Positions 42,597 through 47,897 of a stretch of 47,897 bases of DNA are shown piece after piece. Source of the stretch: JBLNDJ01 sp050261515 (GTDB taxonomy: Bacteria; Acidobacteriota; Terriglobia; Bryobacterales; Bryobacteraceae). Below the pieces are notes generated by a model, which saw only the letters and a program-made list of their open reading frames with translations, was not told the origin of the DNA and ran no database searches. Every line of letters starts with the position of its first letter. Within the stretch, counting starts at the first letter, position 1. Location of the stretch: NCBI GenBank assembly GCA_050261515.1, contig JBLNDJ010000011.1, forward strand, positions 1 to 47,897, written 5' to 3'. The translations under genes were made by a program, and so were the position numbers.

Positions 42597-42937
42597 GTGT
42601 TCGAGGGGGATTTTGCTAATCTCTTTTGTGGGTAACGGGCGACACAGATGCGGGTAGACCGCCACCCACGGCCGTTGCCCGTTTCGTGGCCGGACCTTAA
42701 ATGAAAAGGACATTCAGGTCTGTTCGCCGCTTTTTCGCCCGCGCCCGACACCCCAGCGACTCCCTGCCCGGCAGCGGCCTGTCCCCACCACCCTAGATCA
42801 CGCGCTGGCAATTACTACGCAGTTGCGATTTTTCGGGCAACTCCGGCGGCCTTCCGTTCGGAGAAGGCCGAACGCAATGATCCGCGTGCATCCGTGTCCA
42901 TACGCGGCCCGACAAATTGTAGAATTGAAGAAGCCCG

Positions 42938-42976
42938 GGGCGCGTAGCTCAGGTGGATAGAGCACCTGCCTTCTAA
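42938..42976 (+). tRNA. tRNA-Arg(TCT), 5' part only; likely integration site
   Basis: GGGCGCG acceptor strand (42938-42944), TA, D-stem GCTC / GAGC (42947-42950, 42960-42963), anticodon stem CCTGC (42965-42969) and loop CTTCTAA with TCT anticodon (42972-42974). Where GCAGG should close the anticodon stem, the sequence instead continues AAACGCGAG. No T-arm or acceptor 3' strand is found downstream. The break at the anticodon loop is a usual tyrosine-recombinase crossover site. TAGAAT at about 42921 may be its -10. Confidence 0.75.
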
Positions 42977-42996
42977 AAACGCGAGTCGTTAGGTAT

Positions 42997-43032
42997 AGAG
43001 AGTCATCAAGGCGTACTTGGTGGCTCTCTTTT
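42997..43032 (+). terminator. Intrinsic terminator after tRNA fragment
   Basis: Stem AGAGAGTCATCAAG / CTTGGTGGCTCTCT with GCGTA loop (14 bp, two G-U pairs), then TTTTC. It would stop transcription entering from the tRNA promoter. Confidence 0.75.
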
Positions 43033-43136
43033 CATTGGCTTACGGGTAACGATGTGTTACTGAGCGGTATCGGGGAGTATGCCGATTTACCCCTACGCTT
43101 TGCCTATCGCGTGTACGGAAGTGTGTACACGCCCCT

Positions 43137-43295
43137 TCACTTCGCCTTCGGCTTCCCCCAGCGCGCGGCCGCTGCCTTGCGGGCGATCTCTGAGCGCTGC
43201 TCGGCGGTGAGCTTCTCCATGCGGGCGGCGCCGCTCTTCCGGCCGCCCGTCTTCCCCATGCGCTTGAAAAACGCCAATGAGAGCCGTTTCGCCAT
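43137..43295 (-). CDS. Short basic protein of the KTGG/RKSGAARMEKLT type
   Basis: 52 residues: MAKRLSLAFFKRMGKTGGRK, then a basic helix ending ARKAAAARWGKPKAK. The form GG+RKSGAARMEKLTAEQR is that of a widespread family of short, lysine/arginine-rich proteins found near mobile elements; their role is not known to me. ATG 43295 lies about 2 nt after the predicted start of the minus-strand promoter (-10 at 43304-43309), so the message may be leaderless; an in-frame ATG (43259) is an alternative. Diverges from the 39-residue gene. Confidence 0.65.
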   Translation of the reverse strand: MAKRLSLAFFKRMGKTGGRKSGAARMEKLTAEQRSEIARKAAAARWGKPKAK

Positions 43296-43303
43296 TCGCC
43301 CCT

Positions 43304-43370
43304 ATACTAAACCCCCTTTGGCAAGCCGGTCAAGATTTCTCTTGACAAGCTGAAGGGGGTTCAGCATAAT
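43304..43370. promoter_or_regulatory. Symmetric divergent promoter with palindromic operator
   Basis: Plus: TTGACA (43342-43347), 17 nt, CATAAT (43365-43370). Minus: TTGACC (43333-43328), 18 nt, TAGTAT (43309-43304). Between the two -35 boxes is the perfect palindrome TCAAGA-TTTC-TCTTGA (43330-43345). Both spacers contain AAGGGGGTT, making a second, wider inverted repeat. One repressor dimer on the palindrome could block both directions. Confidence 0.7.
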
Positions 43371-43408
43371 TGCTCTGTAGTTTTCATCTCACGTTCAAAG
43401 GAGAGGAA

Positions 43409-43528
43409 ATGGCAATCAAGAAAGCGAAGCGGGGCAAGCCGGCCGCTTCGAAGGACATCAGGACGATCGGGGACCTGGCCGAGGTCTATATGCGAGGAAT
43501 CGTGCGGCTGGCAAAGGAGAGGGCATGA
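43409..43528 (+). CDS. 39-residue basic peptide
   Basis: MAIKKAKRGKPAASK...LAKERA, from ATG 43409 with AAGGAG 6 nt upstream and the strong promoter at 43342-43370. The stop overlaps the next start as ATGA. Basic N-terminus, then a short helix (IGDLAEVYMRGIVRLAKERA). Function unknown; translation signals are good. Confidence 0.6.
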   Translation: MAIKKAKRGKPAASKDIRTIGDLAEVYMRGIVRLAKERA

Positions 43529-43815
43529 AGGCCAGCAAGGCGAAGGCCGGCAAGCGGGCCGCGGAGAAGCCGGAAGCGAAAACGGACAGGACCGGAATCA
43601 TGCCATATCCTGTGCCGTTGCCCTGGGGCTATGAATGGATCGCCTACCACATCGGGCCGGAGATGCACAAAACCTCGGGCCCTATGGTCATTCTGGTTCG
43701 GAAAGACGCCCCGAAATCGAGACAGGACTTCCTGAAAATGATTGCGGAATTGGGCGTCCAACATGCCCACGGCTCGGATACCCCCCCTTCGGACGTGCAC
43801 ACCACCGCGATCTGA
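43525..43815 (+). CDS. Hypothetical phage-region protein
   Basis: 96 residues; ATGA overlap with the 39-residue gene makes translational coupling likely. The first ~22 residues are basic (MKASKAKAGKRAAEKPEAK), then a compact domain with aromatic residues (YPVPLPWGYEWIAYHIGP) and QDFLKMIAELGVQHAHGSD. I do not recognise the family. Followed by a GC hairpin (43840-43867). Confidence 0.55.
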   Translation: MKASKAKAGKRAAEKPEAKTDRTGIMPYPVPLPWGYEWIAYHIGPEMHKTSGPMVILVRKDAPKSRQDFLKMIAELGVQHAHGSDTPPSDVHTTAI

Positions 43816-43839
43816 GAAAAGAGAACACATGAATGTTTT

Positions 43840-43867
43840 GGGGGCGCCGTCCTACCTCGGCGCCCCC
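43840..43867. repeat. GC hairpin, copy 1
   Basis: GGGGGCGCCG-TCCTACCT-CGGCGCCCCC, a perfect 10-bp stem. The same stem core and loop occur at 44030-44060. It could end the short plus-strand operon; a T-run is missing. Confidence 0.6.
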
Positions 43868-43876
43868 TCACCCCCC

Positions 43877-44170
43877 CTAAGACCCGAACAACTGCGGCAT
43901 CGTCCGAATCGGTTCTGGCGATTTCGCCATAACCGATTTAGCGGCCTCCGATTTCCTGTCACCCCCGCCTTTCCGCTGACGCTTTTTTGCCTCTGCCTTC
44001 AGCAACGGCTGGTTAGCCTGACTCACCTCCAGGGGCGCCGTCCTACCTTCGGCGCCCCTGATCCTTCCGAACATTTCCCCGTAGAAACGTTTTGAGCCCT
44101 CCCCGCTACCTTGCCCCTCGGAAGCCCCTTCGGGCGCGTCCTGGGGCTTCTGTGCGCGAAGAGTGGGCAT
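43877..44170 (-). CDS. Possible small basic protein between repeats
   Basis: 97 residues from ATG 44170. It ends NQPLLKAEAKKRQRKGGGDR then KSEAAKSVMAKS, a style common in phage and plasmid proteins with a KGGxRKSE run. No SD; the ATG follows directly after the T-run of the minus terminator (44174-44207), and a repeat hairpin lies inside it. It may be read only by readthrough or may not be a gene. Confidence 0.35.
   Translation of the reverse strand: MPTLRAQKPQDAPEGASEGQGSGEGSKRFYGEMFGRIRGAEGRTAPLEVSQANQPLLKAEAKKRQRKGGGDRKSEAAKSVMAKSPEPIRTMPQLFGS
44030..44060. repeat. GC hairpin, copy 2
   Basis: AGGGGCGCCG-TCCTACCTT-CGGCGCCCCT, same stem core and TCCTACCT loop as copy 1 about 190 bp away. 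Confidence 0.6.
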
Positions 44171-44173
44171 TTC

Positions 44174-44207
44174 AAAAAAGGGGCGCGGCCGTTGCAAACC
44201 GCGCCCC
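44174..44207 (-). terminator. Intrinsic terminator of the phage-like run
   Basis: Minus strand GGGGCGCGG-TTTGCAACGG-CCGCGCCCC followed directly by TTTTTT. A textbook rho-independent terminator for the run whose last gene stops at 44274. Confidence 0.85.
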
Positions 44208-44273
44208 GCGAGCTTTCAGCCGTTCCGGACGGGAAGGAGAGGAAAACCGCCCGGAGCGAAAGCGCGCCGTCCG

Positions 44274-45005
44274 TTATTCCGACACGGGCTCGACGATGAG
44301 CCCGTCCGGGTCCTGGTAGGGGCGACCGTTGAGCTGGGCTTCGAGAATCTTTCGCTTCCGTTCGAGTTCCGCCAGCTCGGCGGAAGCCTTCTGGTATTCG
44401 CCCTGCTTTCTTCCGAGCTCGAACACGACCGCGCGGTACCGGTTCTCAACGTCTGCGAGCCCCTGTTCGGCCGTCGCAACTTCGGTCTGCCAGGCCGCAG
44501 TCTCGTCCGCAGTCGGGTAGCTTGCGGCCGGTGGCCGGCGGCTGTAAGCCGACGTGACGGCTTCTTTCTCCCGGAGAAGCCGTTCCTGTACGCCATGCAA
44601 CCTGCTGTTGATCTCCCCCACCTGCTGTTGCAGGAGCAGAGTGCGATCTAAGGTCGCGCGGCATTCCGCGTACACCTGGTTATACTGCTCCTGCAAGTCC
44701 GCCTTACGGGCCGCGCGCTGCGCGTCGAGGCGTTCACAGACGCGCGCGCGCAGGCTCTCCACCTCCGCGACCAGATCTTGATTGGTGGCCGGGTCCTTCG
44801 AGAGGTCATGGAGGATCAGCGCAAAGCCGTCTTTTGCATTCGGAGCGGGCGGCCTCATCCGCGAGCGTACGGGAATATCTGTGGCCGGCCAGGACATCGG
44901 AGCGGGCGGCGCGGGCGCCGCAGTCCCGGCTCTTTCCCTCACGAATCTTTCAATGCGATCGATCAGCGGACCGGACGTCATGTAAGATCCACCCGGGTTG
45001 AACAT
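44274..45005 (-). CDS. Coiled-coil phage-region protein
   Basis: 243 residues. A proline-rich N-terminus (APAPPAPMSWPAT), then long coiled-coil: LVAEVESLRARVCERLDAQRAARKADLQEQYNQ, LLQQQVGEINSRLHGVQERLL, ELGRKQGEYQKASAELAELERKRKILEAQLNG. RBS GGAGGG before ATG 45005, just after the stop of the upstream gene. Last gene before the terminator. Possibly a tail or structural protein; family not recognised. Confidence 0.65.
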   Translation of the reverse strand: MFNPGGSYMTSGPLIDRIERFVRERAGTAAPAPPAPMSWPATDIPVRSRMRPPAPNAKDGFALILHDLSKDPATNQDLVAEVESLRARVCERLDAQRAARKADLQEQYNQVYAECRATLDRTLLLQQQVGEINSRLHGVQERLLREKEAVTSAYSRRPPAASYPTADETAAWQTEVATAEQGLADVENRYRAVVFELGRKQGEYQKASAELAELERKRKILEAQLNGRPYQDPDGLIVEPVSE

Positions 45006-45006
45006 G

Positions 45007-45405
45007 CTACTCGCCCTCCTCGGCGATTAGAAGGCCTCTCCCAACCGCCAGTGTGACCACGGCCATCGGGAAAGGTTCGGGAGGGAGATCTGGCTCATTT
45101 GGATCAGCGATGATCGCAACGAAGCCAGCCAGCGGAAACAACTCCCATCCCTTATCGTGAATTAGCGTCCCGGTGCCCACCGATGTTTCGATGGAAGGGT
45201 TGTTACCTGTCACGACCCAGATCGGCCGCCCGCAGTTGTGAATGAGCAGTTGATCTTGCTTACCATCGCCGTCTGGCACCTCGAATGTGTGCGAGATCGC
45301 GCTGGCGACAATCTGAAAGCTGCCGGAGATTCCCGCGGTAGGTCTGCCCACTCTTCTGTACAATTCGTTCCCGCGCGAACAGGCTATGGAATTATCGAAC
45401 CGCAT
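45007..45405 (-). CDS. Hypothetical phage-region protein
   Basis: 132 residues from ATG 45405 with GGAGGG; the RBS and start context are almost the same as in the next gene. RRVGRPTAGISGSFQIVASA, HTFEVPDGDGKQDQLLIHNCG and GWELFPLAGFVAIIADPNE suggest a small beta-sandwich. Not recognised. Probably co-transcribed with its neighbours. Confidence 0.6.
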   Translation of the reverse strand: MRFDNSIACSRGNELYRRVGRPTAGISGSFQIVASAISHTFEVPDGDGKQDQLLIHNCGRPIWVVTGNNPSIETSVGTGTLIHDKGWELFPLAGFVAIIADPNEPDLPPEPFPMAVVTLAVGRGLLIAEEGE

Positions 45406-45406
45406 G

Positions 45407-45820
45407 CTACTTCCCTCCTTTGCGGATTGCGTCGTAAGCCGTTTGAATCTGCTCATACGGGCCCGGCTCGGGCTCCTGTGAATCGGTCGCCCGCATCCGG
45501 CGCCGGTAATTGAAGCCGCACGATTCCGCCACGGCTCCCTCCATGTGTTCCAGGCCACTCGGTTCCACGTCCTGGGCGCGAGCGCGGCGGCGATCGCTCC
45601 AGTCGTCCAATAGCTCCCGGATCTCGCGCAGCGCTGCCATGTCGTCCGCCGTGATGTCCGGCGGCGCCGCATCGGCCGCGCGTACGCGCCCGGCCAGGCG
45701 ATCGGCGACGAATTGCAGCCGCTCTTCGCGGGTCATTGAATTGAAACCCCGCGGGCAGCCTGACTCGACCAAAGTGACGCGGATCGTGCCGTGTTTGTCC
45801 GCTCCGGTGTAAACTCGCAT
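45407..45820 (-). CDS. Hypothetical phage-region protein
   Basis: 137 residues from ATG 45820 (MRVYTGADKHGTIRVTLVES) with AGGAG 7 nt upstream. ITADDMAALREIRELLDDWSDRRRA is helical. The C-terminus ends YEQIQTAYDAIRKGGK. No family recognised. Confidence 0.6.
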   Translation of the reverse strand: MRVYTGADKHGTIRVTLVESGCPRGFNSMTREERLQFVADRLAGRVRAADAAPPDITADDMAALREIRELLDDWSDRRRARAQDVEPSGLEHMEGAVAESCGFNYRRRMRATDSQEPEPGPYEQIQTAYDAIRKGGK

Positions 45821-45836
45821 TGATTTTCTCCTGGGT

Positions 45837-46919
45837 TTATCTTCCTCGTAACAAAATGTCCGGGAACGCAACCGCGTTCACCGCTACAACTTCCGTGTAC
45901 CAGTCGTTGCCGCGTCCCCGCGTGTCGCCGACGTGCCGGATGCCCGCCACCACGTAGAGCCCGTCCACACTTGGGATGGGCGGCAGTTGCCCGTACTGGA
46001 ACGGGTGCGGCTGAATGACCGTGCCGGCCGCGAGCTGCACCACGTCGCCGATTCGCACCTGTGGGTCGAGCAGCACCCGGAACACAACCCCGTCCTGCGT
46101 CTGCTCGGGCACGCCGATCAGCGTTCTTTTGACCAGCCCTTGCTTGGTGCCGCCGGTCGTGTAGGAGCCCGGCAGCTCCGGAGGGCCGTAGGCGTAATCC
46201 GGGTCCTTGGGCGGAGACTTCGGATCGAAGGACCGGACGTTCAGGCCGTTCGGGCTCACCCAATAGAACAGGTTGTTTTGCCGCATGATCTCCCCAATGG
46301 GTTCATACGGCCGCCCGTGGAACACCTGGCCGCGCGAGTACTTTGCGCGGCTCAGTCGCTCCCGCGCGCCGGCGTCGATGTTCTCGATCGCGATGGGCGT
46401 TCCGGCCTGCCCGCAGATTTGCTTCACCGCGTCGTAGTCCGTCGCGCCTTTCTCGATCGATATGCTCACGGAGTTGAGGGTGTTCTCGACCAGGCCGGTC
46501 ACGAGCCGCAGGATCAGCTTGTAATCGACCACGTTCTCGCGCGTCCAGACCGGCTGAAGTACCTGCCCGCGGTAGAGCACGTTCGCGCCCGGGTCGAACT
46601 TGCCGTTGGCGTCCGACTGGTAGCCGGCGCTGACGGTGACCGCGTTGCCCAACTCGATCCGGGTATCGCGCTGCTTCCAGATGGTGGCGAAATCCGGGGC
46701 TCCCGCCCGGATGCGGCTAGCGGTTTCGGAGGCGAGATTGTAGATCGTGACGATGGCCTGCCAGTAGATTTTCTGTGGGTACATCTCGATCACAAACGTG
46801 GCGCGCAACGCTTCTTCGAACTGGCTGCTCGCCACCACGAGATGTTCGCCGTCGCTCGTATCCACGGCGACGTGCCACGCGCGGCCGAAGAACGGCAGGG
46901 GTTGGGCGGTCGAGGCCAT
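45837..46919 (-). CDS. Baseplate/tail hub-like phage protein
   Basis: 360 residues from ATG 46919, overlapping the upstream TAA as TAATG. IVTIYNLASETASRIRAG, AVTVSAGYQSDANGKFDPGANVLYRGQVLQPVWT and DYKLILRLVTGLVENTLNSVSISIEKGATDYDAV have the order seen in hub proteins of contractile-tail phages (gp27/gpD-type). LDPQVRIGDVVQLAAGTVIQ in the C-terminal part fits an OB-like fold. Family resemblance by pattern only. Supports a tailed-phage origin for the element. Confidence 0.6.
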   Translation of the reverse strand: MASTAQPLPFFGRAWHVAVDTSDGEHLVVASSQFEEALRATFVIEMYPQKIYWQAIVTIYNLASETASRIRAGAPDFATIWKQRDTRIELGNAVTVSAGYQSDANGKFDPGANVLYRGQVLQPVWTRENVVDYKLILRLVTGLVENTLNSVSISIEKGATDYDAVKQICGQAGTPIAIENIDAGARERLSRAKYSRGQVFHGRPYEPIGEIMRQNNLFYWVSPNGLNVRSFDPKSPPKDPDYAYGPPELPGSYTTGGTKQGLVKRTLIGVPEQTQDGVVFRVLLDPQVRIGDVVQLAAGTVIQPHPFQYGQLPPIPSVDGLYVVAGIRHVGDTRGRGNDWYTEVVAVNAVAFPDILLRGR

Positions 46920-47137
46920 TACCGACCTCCCATCCATTCCCGGCCGAGCGCCGAAGTCACTTCTGACAACACCTCGCCGGCCCCCTCGCACTCTGCCTGG
47001 AGTTCCGCGAGCTCAGGCACCCGCTCGCCTTCCGCGGCGCGCTCTCGCGCGTCCTGAAGCCGGAGAATCGCACTGCCGAGGGCCTCGGCGGCCTGGTCCG
47101 CCTTCTGCTCGAGTTCTCGAATCTGTTCGAAGTTCAT
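46919..47137 (-). CDS. Small acidic coiled-coil protein
   Basis: 72 residues from ATG 47137: MNFEQIRELEQKADQAAEAL, then one long helix. GGGGGG lies 3 nt before the start. Its stop overlaps the start of the hub-like gene. Phage-region hypothetical. Confidence 0.55.
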   Translation of the reverse strand: MNFEQIRELEQKADQAAEALGSAILRLQDARERAAEGERVPELAELQAECEGAGEVLSEVTSALGREWMGGR

Positions 47138-47145
47138 CGTCCCCC

Positions 47146-47382
47146 CTATTGGCTCGCGTTGATCGGATCGCCGGGCGCCGGCACGGGTCCGCTCAGGTAC
47201 GCTTCCACCACCTCTTTGAGACACCCCCCGAACGTGGCGTCCGACGCGCACAGGCGCTCCAACTCGGCGCGAGCGGCCGCGTTGCCCTGTGTGGCCCGCG
47301 CCAGTGCCCGCACCAACCGCTTGTCATTGGGATCGCCAAGCTTGGCCTCGATTGCGTCGAGACGTCGCATCAGATCTTTCAT
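47146..47382 (-). CDS. Small hypothetical protein
   Basis: 78 residues, mostly helical (MKDLMRRLDAIEAKLGDPND; AARAELERLCASDATFGGCL). The start overlaps the stop of the 28-residue gene as ATGA. No family recognised. Confidence 0.55.
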   Translation of the reverse strand: MKDLMRRLDAIEAKLGDPNDKRLVRALARATQGNAAARAELERLCASDATFGGCLKEVVEAYLSGPVPAPGDPINASQ

Positions 47383-47465
47383 CGCGAGGCCCTCCGCGTG
47401 TACGTTCGCGTTACGCGCCCGTGCTTCCGTTCGCTAAGTGCCTTGTTTCTGTTGGTAGTTGCCAT
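47379..47465 (-). CDS. 28-residue basic peptide
   Basis: MATTNRNKALSERKHGRVTR, then basic residues to the stop. Excellent RBS AGGAGG before ATG 47465 and an ATGA overlap with the next gene argue that it is translated, maybe to couple the downstream gene. Confidence 0.5.
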   Translation of the reverse strand: MATTNRNKALSERKHGRVTRTYTRRASR

Positions 47466-47494
47466 CTTGACCTCCTGCTGCTCCCGAAGGAGTG

Positions 47495-47896
47495 CTAAGA
47501 TTTCCTGTCCTCTTCGATGGCCCGCTCGACGTTTTGCAGGCGTTCCTCAACGTCGAAAAGCCTGGTCGCATTCACCAGCGAATCCAAGCCGCTCCGCGCG
47601 GCCGTGGCCTTCTCCGAACCTCGGGCCGTCGAGTCCTCGCAGACGCCGCGCAGTGTCCGCACAAACACGAGCGCCGAGTCATGCAGAGCATTGACCGCCT
47701 CCTCGAGAGCCTGCTTCCGGGCCGCCCTCATCCGGTCCTGAAAGTCGTCGCGCCCCCGAAGCCGCCACAGGGCGCTACGGGAGATCGGCGCCTGTCGGCA
47801 GATCTCGTTCAGGGAGTGGCCCGCGAGCAGCAACATCATCACGAGATCCTCGCGCGCGCGTGTGTGTTCCGCCGCGTGCCGCGCTGTTTTATCCAT
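47495..47896 (-). CDS. Terminase-small-subunit-like HTH protein
   Basis: 133 residues. LAGHSLNEICRQAPISRSALWRLRGRDDFQDRMR (about 25-58) is a helix-turn-helix as in phage terminase small subunits, which recognise packaging sites. The remainder is helical (ALEEAVNALHDSALVFVRTL; LFDVEERLQNVERAIEE). ATG at 47896, one base from the window edge, so a longer N-terminus is possible. Order HTH protein first, structural proteins after, suits a packaging/late run. It could instead be a regulator. Confidence 0.55.
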   Translation of the reverse strand: MDKTARHAAEHTRAREDLVMMLLLAGHSLNEICRQAPISRSALWRLRGRDDFQDRMRAARKQALEEAVNALHDSALVFVRTLRGVCEDSTARGSEKATAARSGLDSLVNATRLFDVEERLQNVERAIEEDRKS

Positions 47897-47897
47897 T

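Larger units (their letters stand above)
42304..43136. other. 833-bp gene-free region
   Basis: It holds, in order, the leader of the DUF4082 gene, an AGTACTA element (42559-42596), an unremarkable stretch, a truncated tRNA-Arg gene (42938-42976) and an intrinsic terminator (42997-43032). No ORF here has convincing protein character; the 72-codon frame at 42593-42811 (-) lacks a ribosome-binding site and recognisable content. Confidence 0.7.
42977..47897. mobile_element. Prophage or phage-like integrated element, left part
   Basis: The region begins at the broken tRNA-Arg, carries tiny ORFs and a phage-style divergent promoter, then a compact minus-strand run (47896 to 44274) with stop/start overlaps and strong ribosome-binding sites. 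The run encodes a terminase-small-like protein, a baseplate-hub-like protein and small unknowns, and ends in an intrinsic terminator. No integrase, portal or capsid gene is within the window; they would lie to the right. Confidence 0.6.

Noticed and set aside
42593..42811. 72-codon minus-strand ORF
   Set aside because: No ribosome-binding site, no recognisable motif, sits in a gap with regulatory elements.
42977..43136. Group I intron within tRNA-Arg
   Set aside because: A break after the anticodon loop could mean an intron, but no tRNA 3' half is found downstream and a terminator follows at once.
43742..44095. 117-codon plus-strand ORF
   Set aside because: Runs through both GC hairpins, has proline/arginine shadow composition and no RBS.
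1..47897. CRISPR array
   Set aside because: No series of short, evenly spaced identical repeats with unique spacers was seen; the only tandem repeats are coding.

Overview
The window is GC-rich and dominated by one long exopolysaccharide (EPS) and surface-polymer locus on the minus strand. It carries secreted proteins built from DUF4082, fibronectin type III, Ig-like and IPT/TIG domains. Gene style, domain content and the C-terminal FN3 module resemble Acidobacteria of the Solibacter/Bryobacter type; this is inference from protein style, not a database result.

Layout. 1-6431 (-): a giant modular secreted protein, truncated at the window edge. 6601-9027 (-): a GT4 glycosyltransferase and a secreted beta-helix protein. 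9348-28526 (-): an EPS biosynthesis run with many stop/start overlaps. It holds four further GT2/GT4-type enzymes plus a large GT, a Wzy-like polymerase/ligase, a Wzx flippase, two epimerases, a polysaccharide-deacetylase-like protein, two sugar aminotransferases, two hexapeptide acetyltransferases, a Gfo/Idh/MocA dehydrogenase, the initiating sugar transferase, an RmlC-like protein, and a small RHH-like protein at its head. 29095-35720 (-): a second run with an export porin (Wza-like), a CpsD/BY-kinase-like ATPase, four secreted or envelope proteins, and a paralogue of the same RHH-like protein at its head. 36107-39761: a regulatory block with a NusG paralogue (+), a LuxR-type regulator (+), a PilZ protein (+) and a sigma-54 activator without receiver (+), interrupted by a dockerin/FN3 secreted protein (-). 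39832-42303 (-): another DUF4082/Ig/FN3 secreted protein.

42938-47897: a tRNA-Arg(TCT) gene stops dead after its anticodon loop. To its right lie a symmetric divergent promoter, tiny ORFs and a minus-strand set of phage-like structural genes (terminase-small-like, baseplate-hub-like, small proteins) ending in a strong terminator. This looks like one end of a prophage or other integrated element.

How the genes fit together. WbpB-, WbpE- and WbpD-like enzymes would build a 2,3-diacetamido uronic acid precursor, though the WbpA dehydrogenase is not here. The initiating transferase, GTs, Wzx and Wzy would assemble a repeat-unit polymer, and the Wza-like protein plus CpsD-like ATPase would export it. 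The most interesting signal is regulatory. Both EPS runs begin with a paralogous RHH-like gene, and each of those has a sigma-54-type -24/-12 sequence upstream. Next door sit a sigma-54 activator, a PilZ protein and a NusG/RfaH/LoaP-type antiterminator. Separately, an AGTACTA-type repeat element recurs three times in non-coding DNA. These suggest a layered, possibly undescribed EPS control system.
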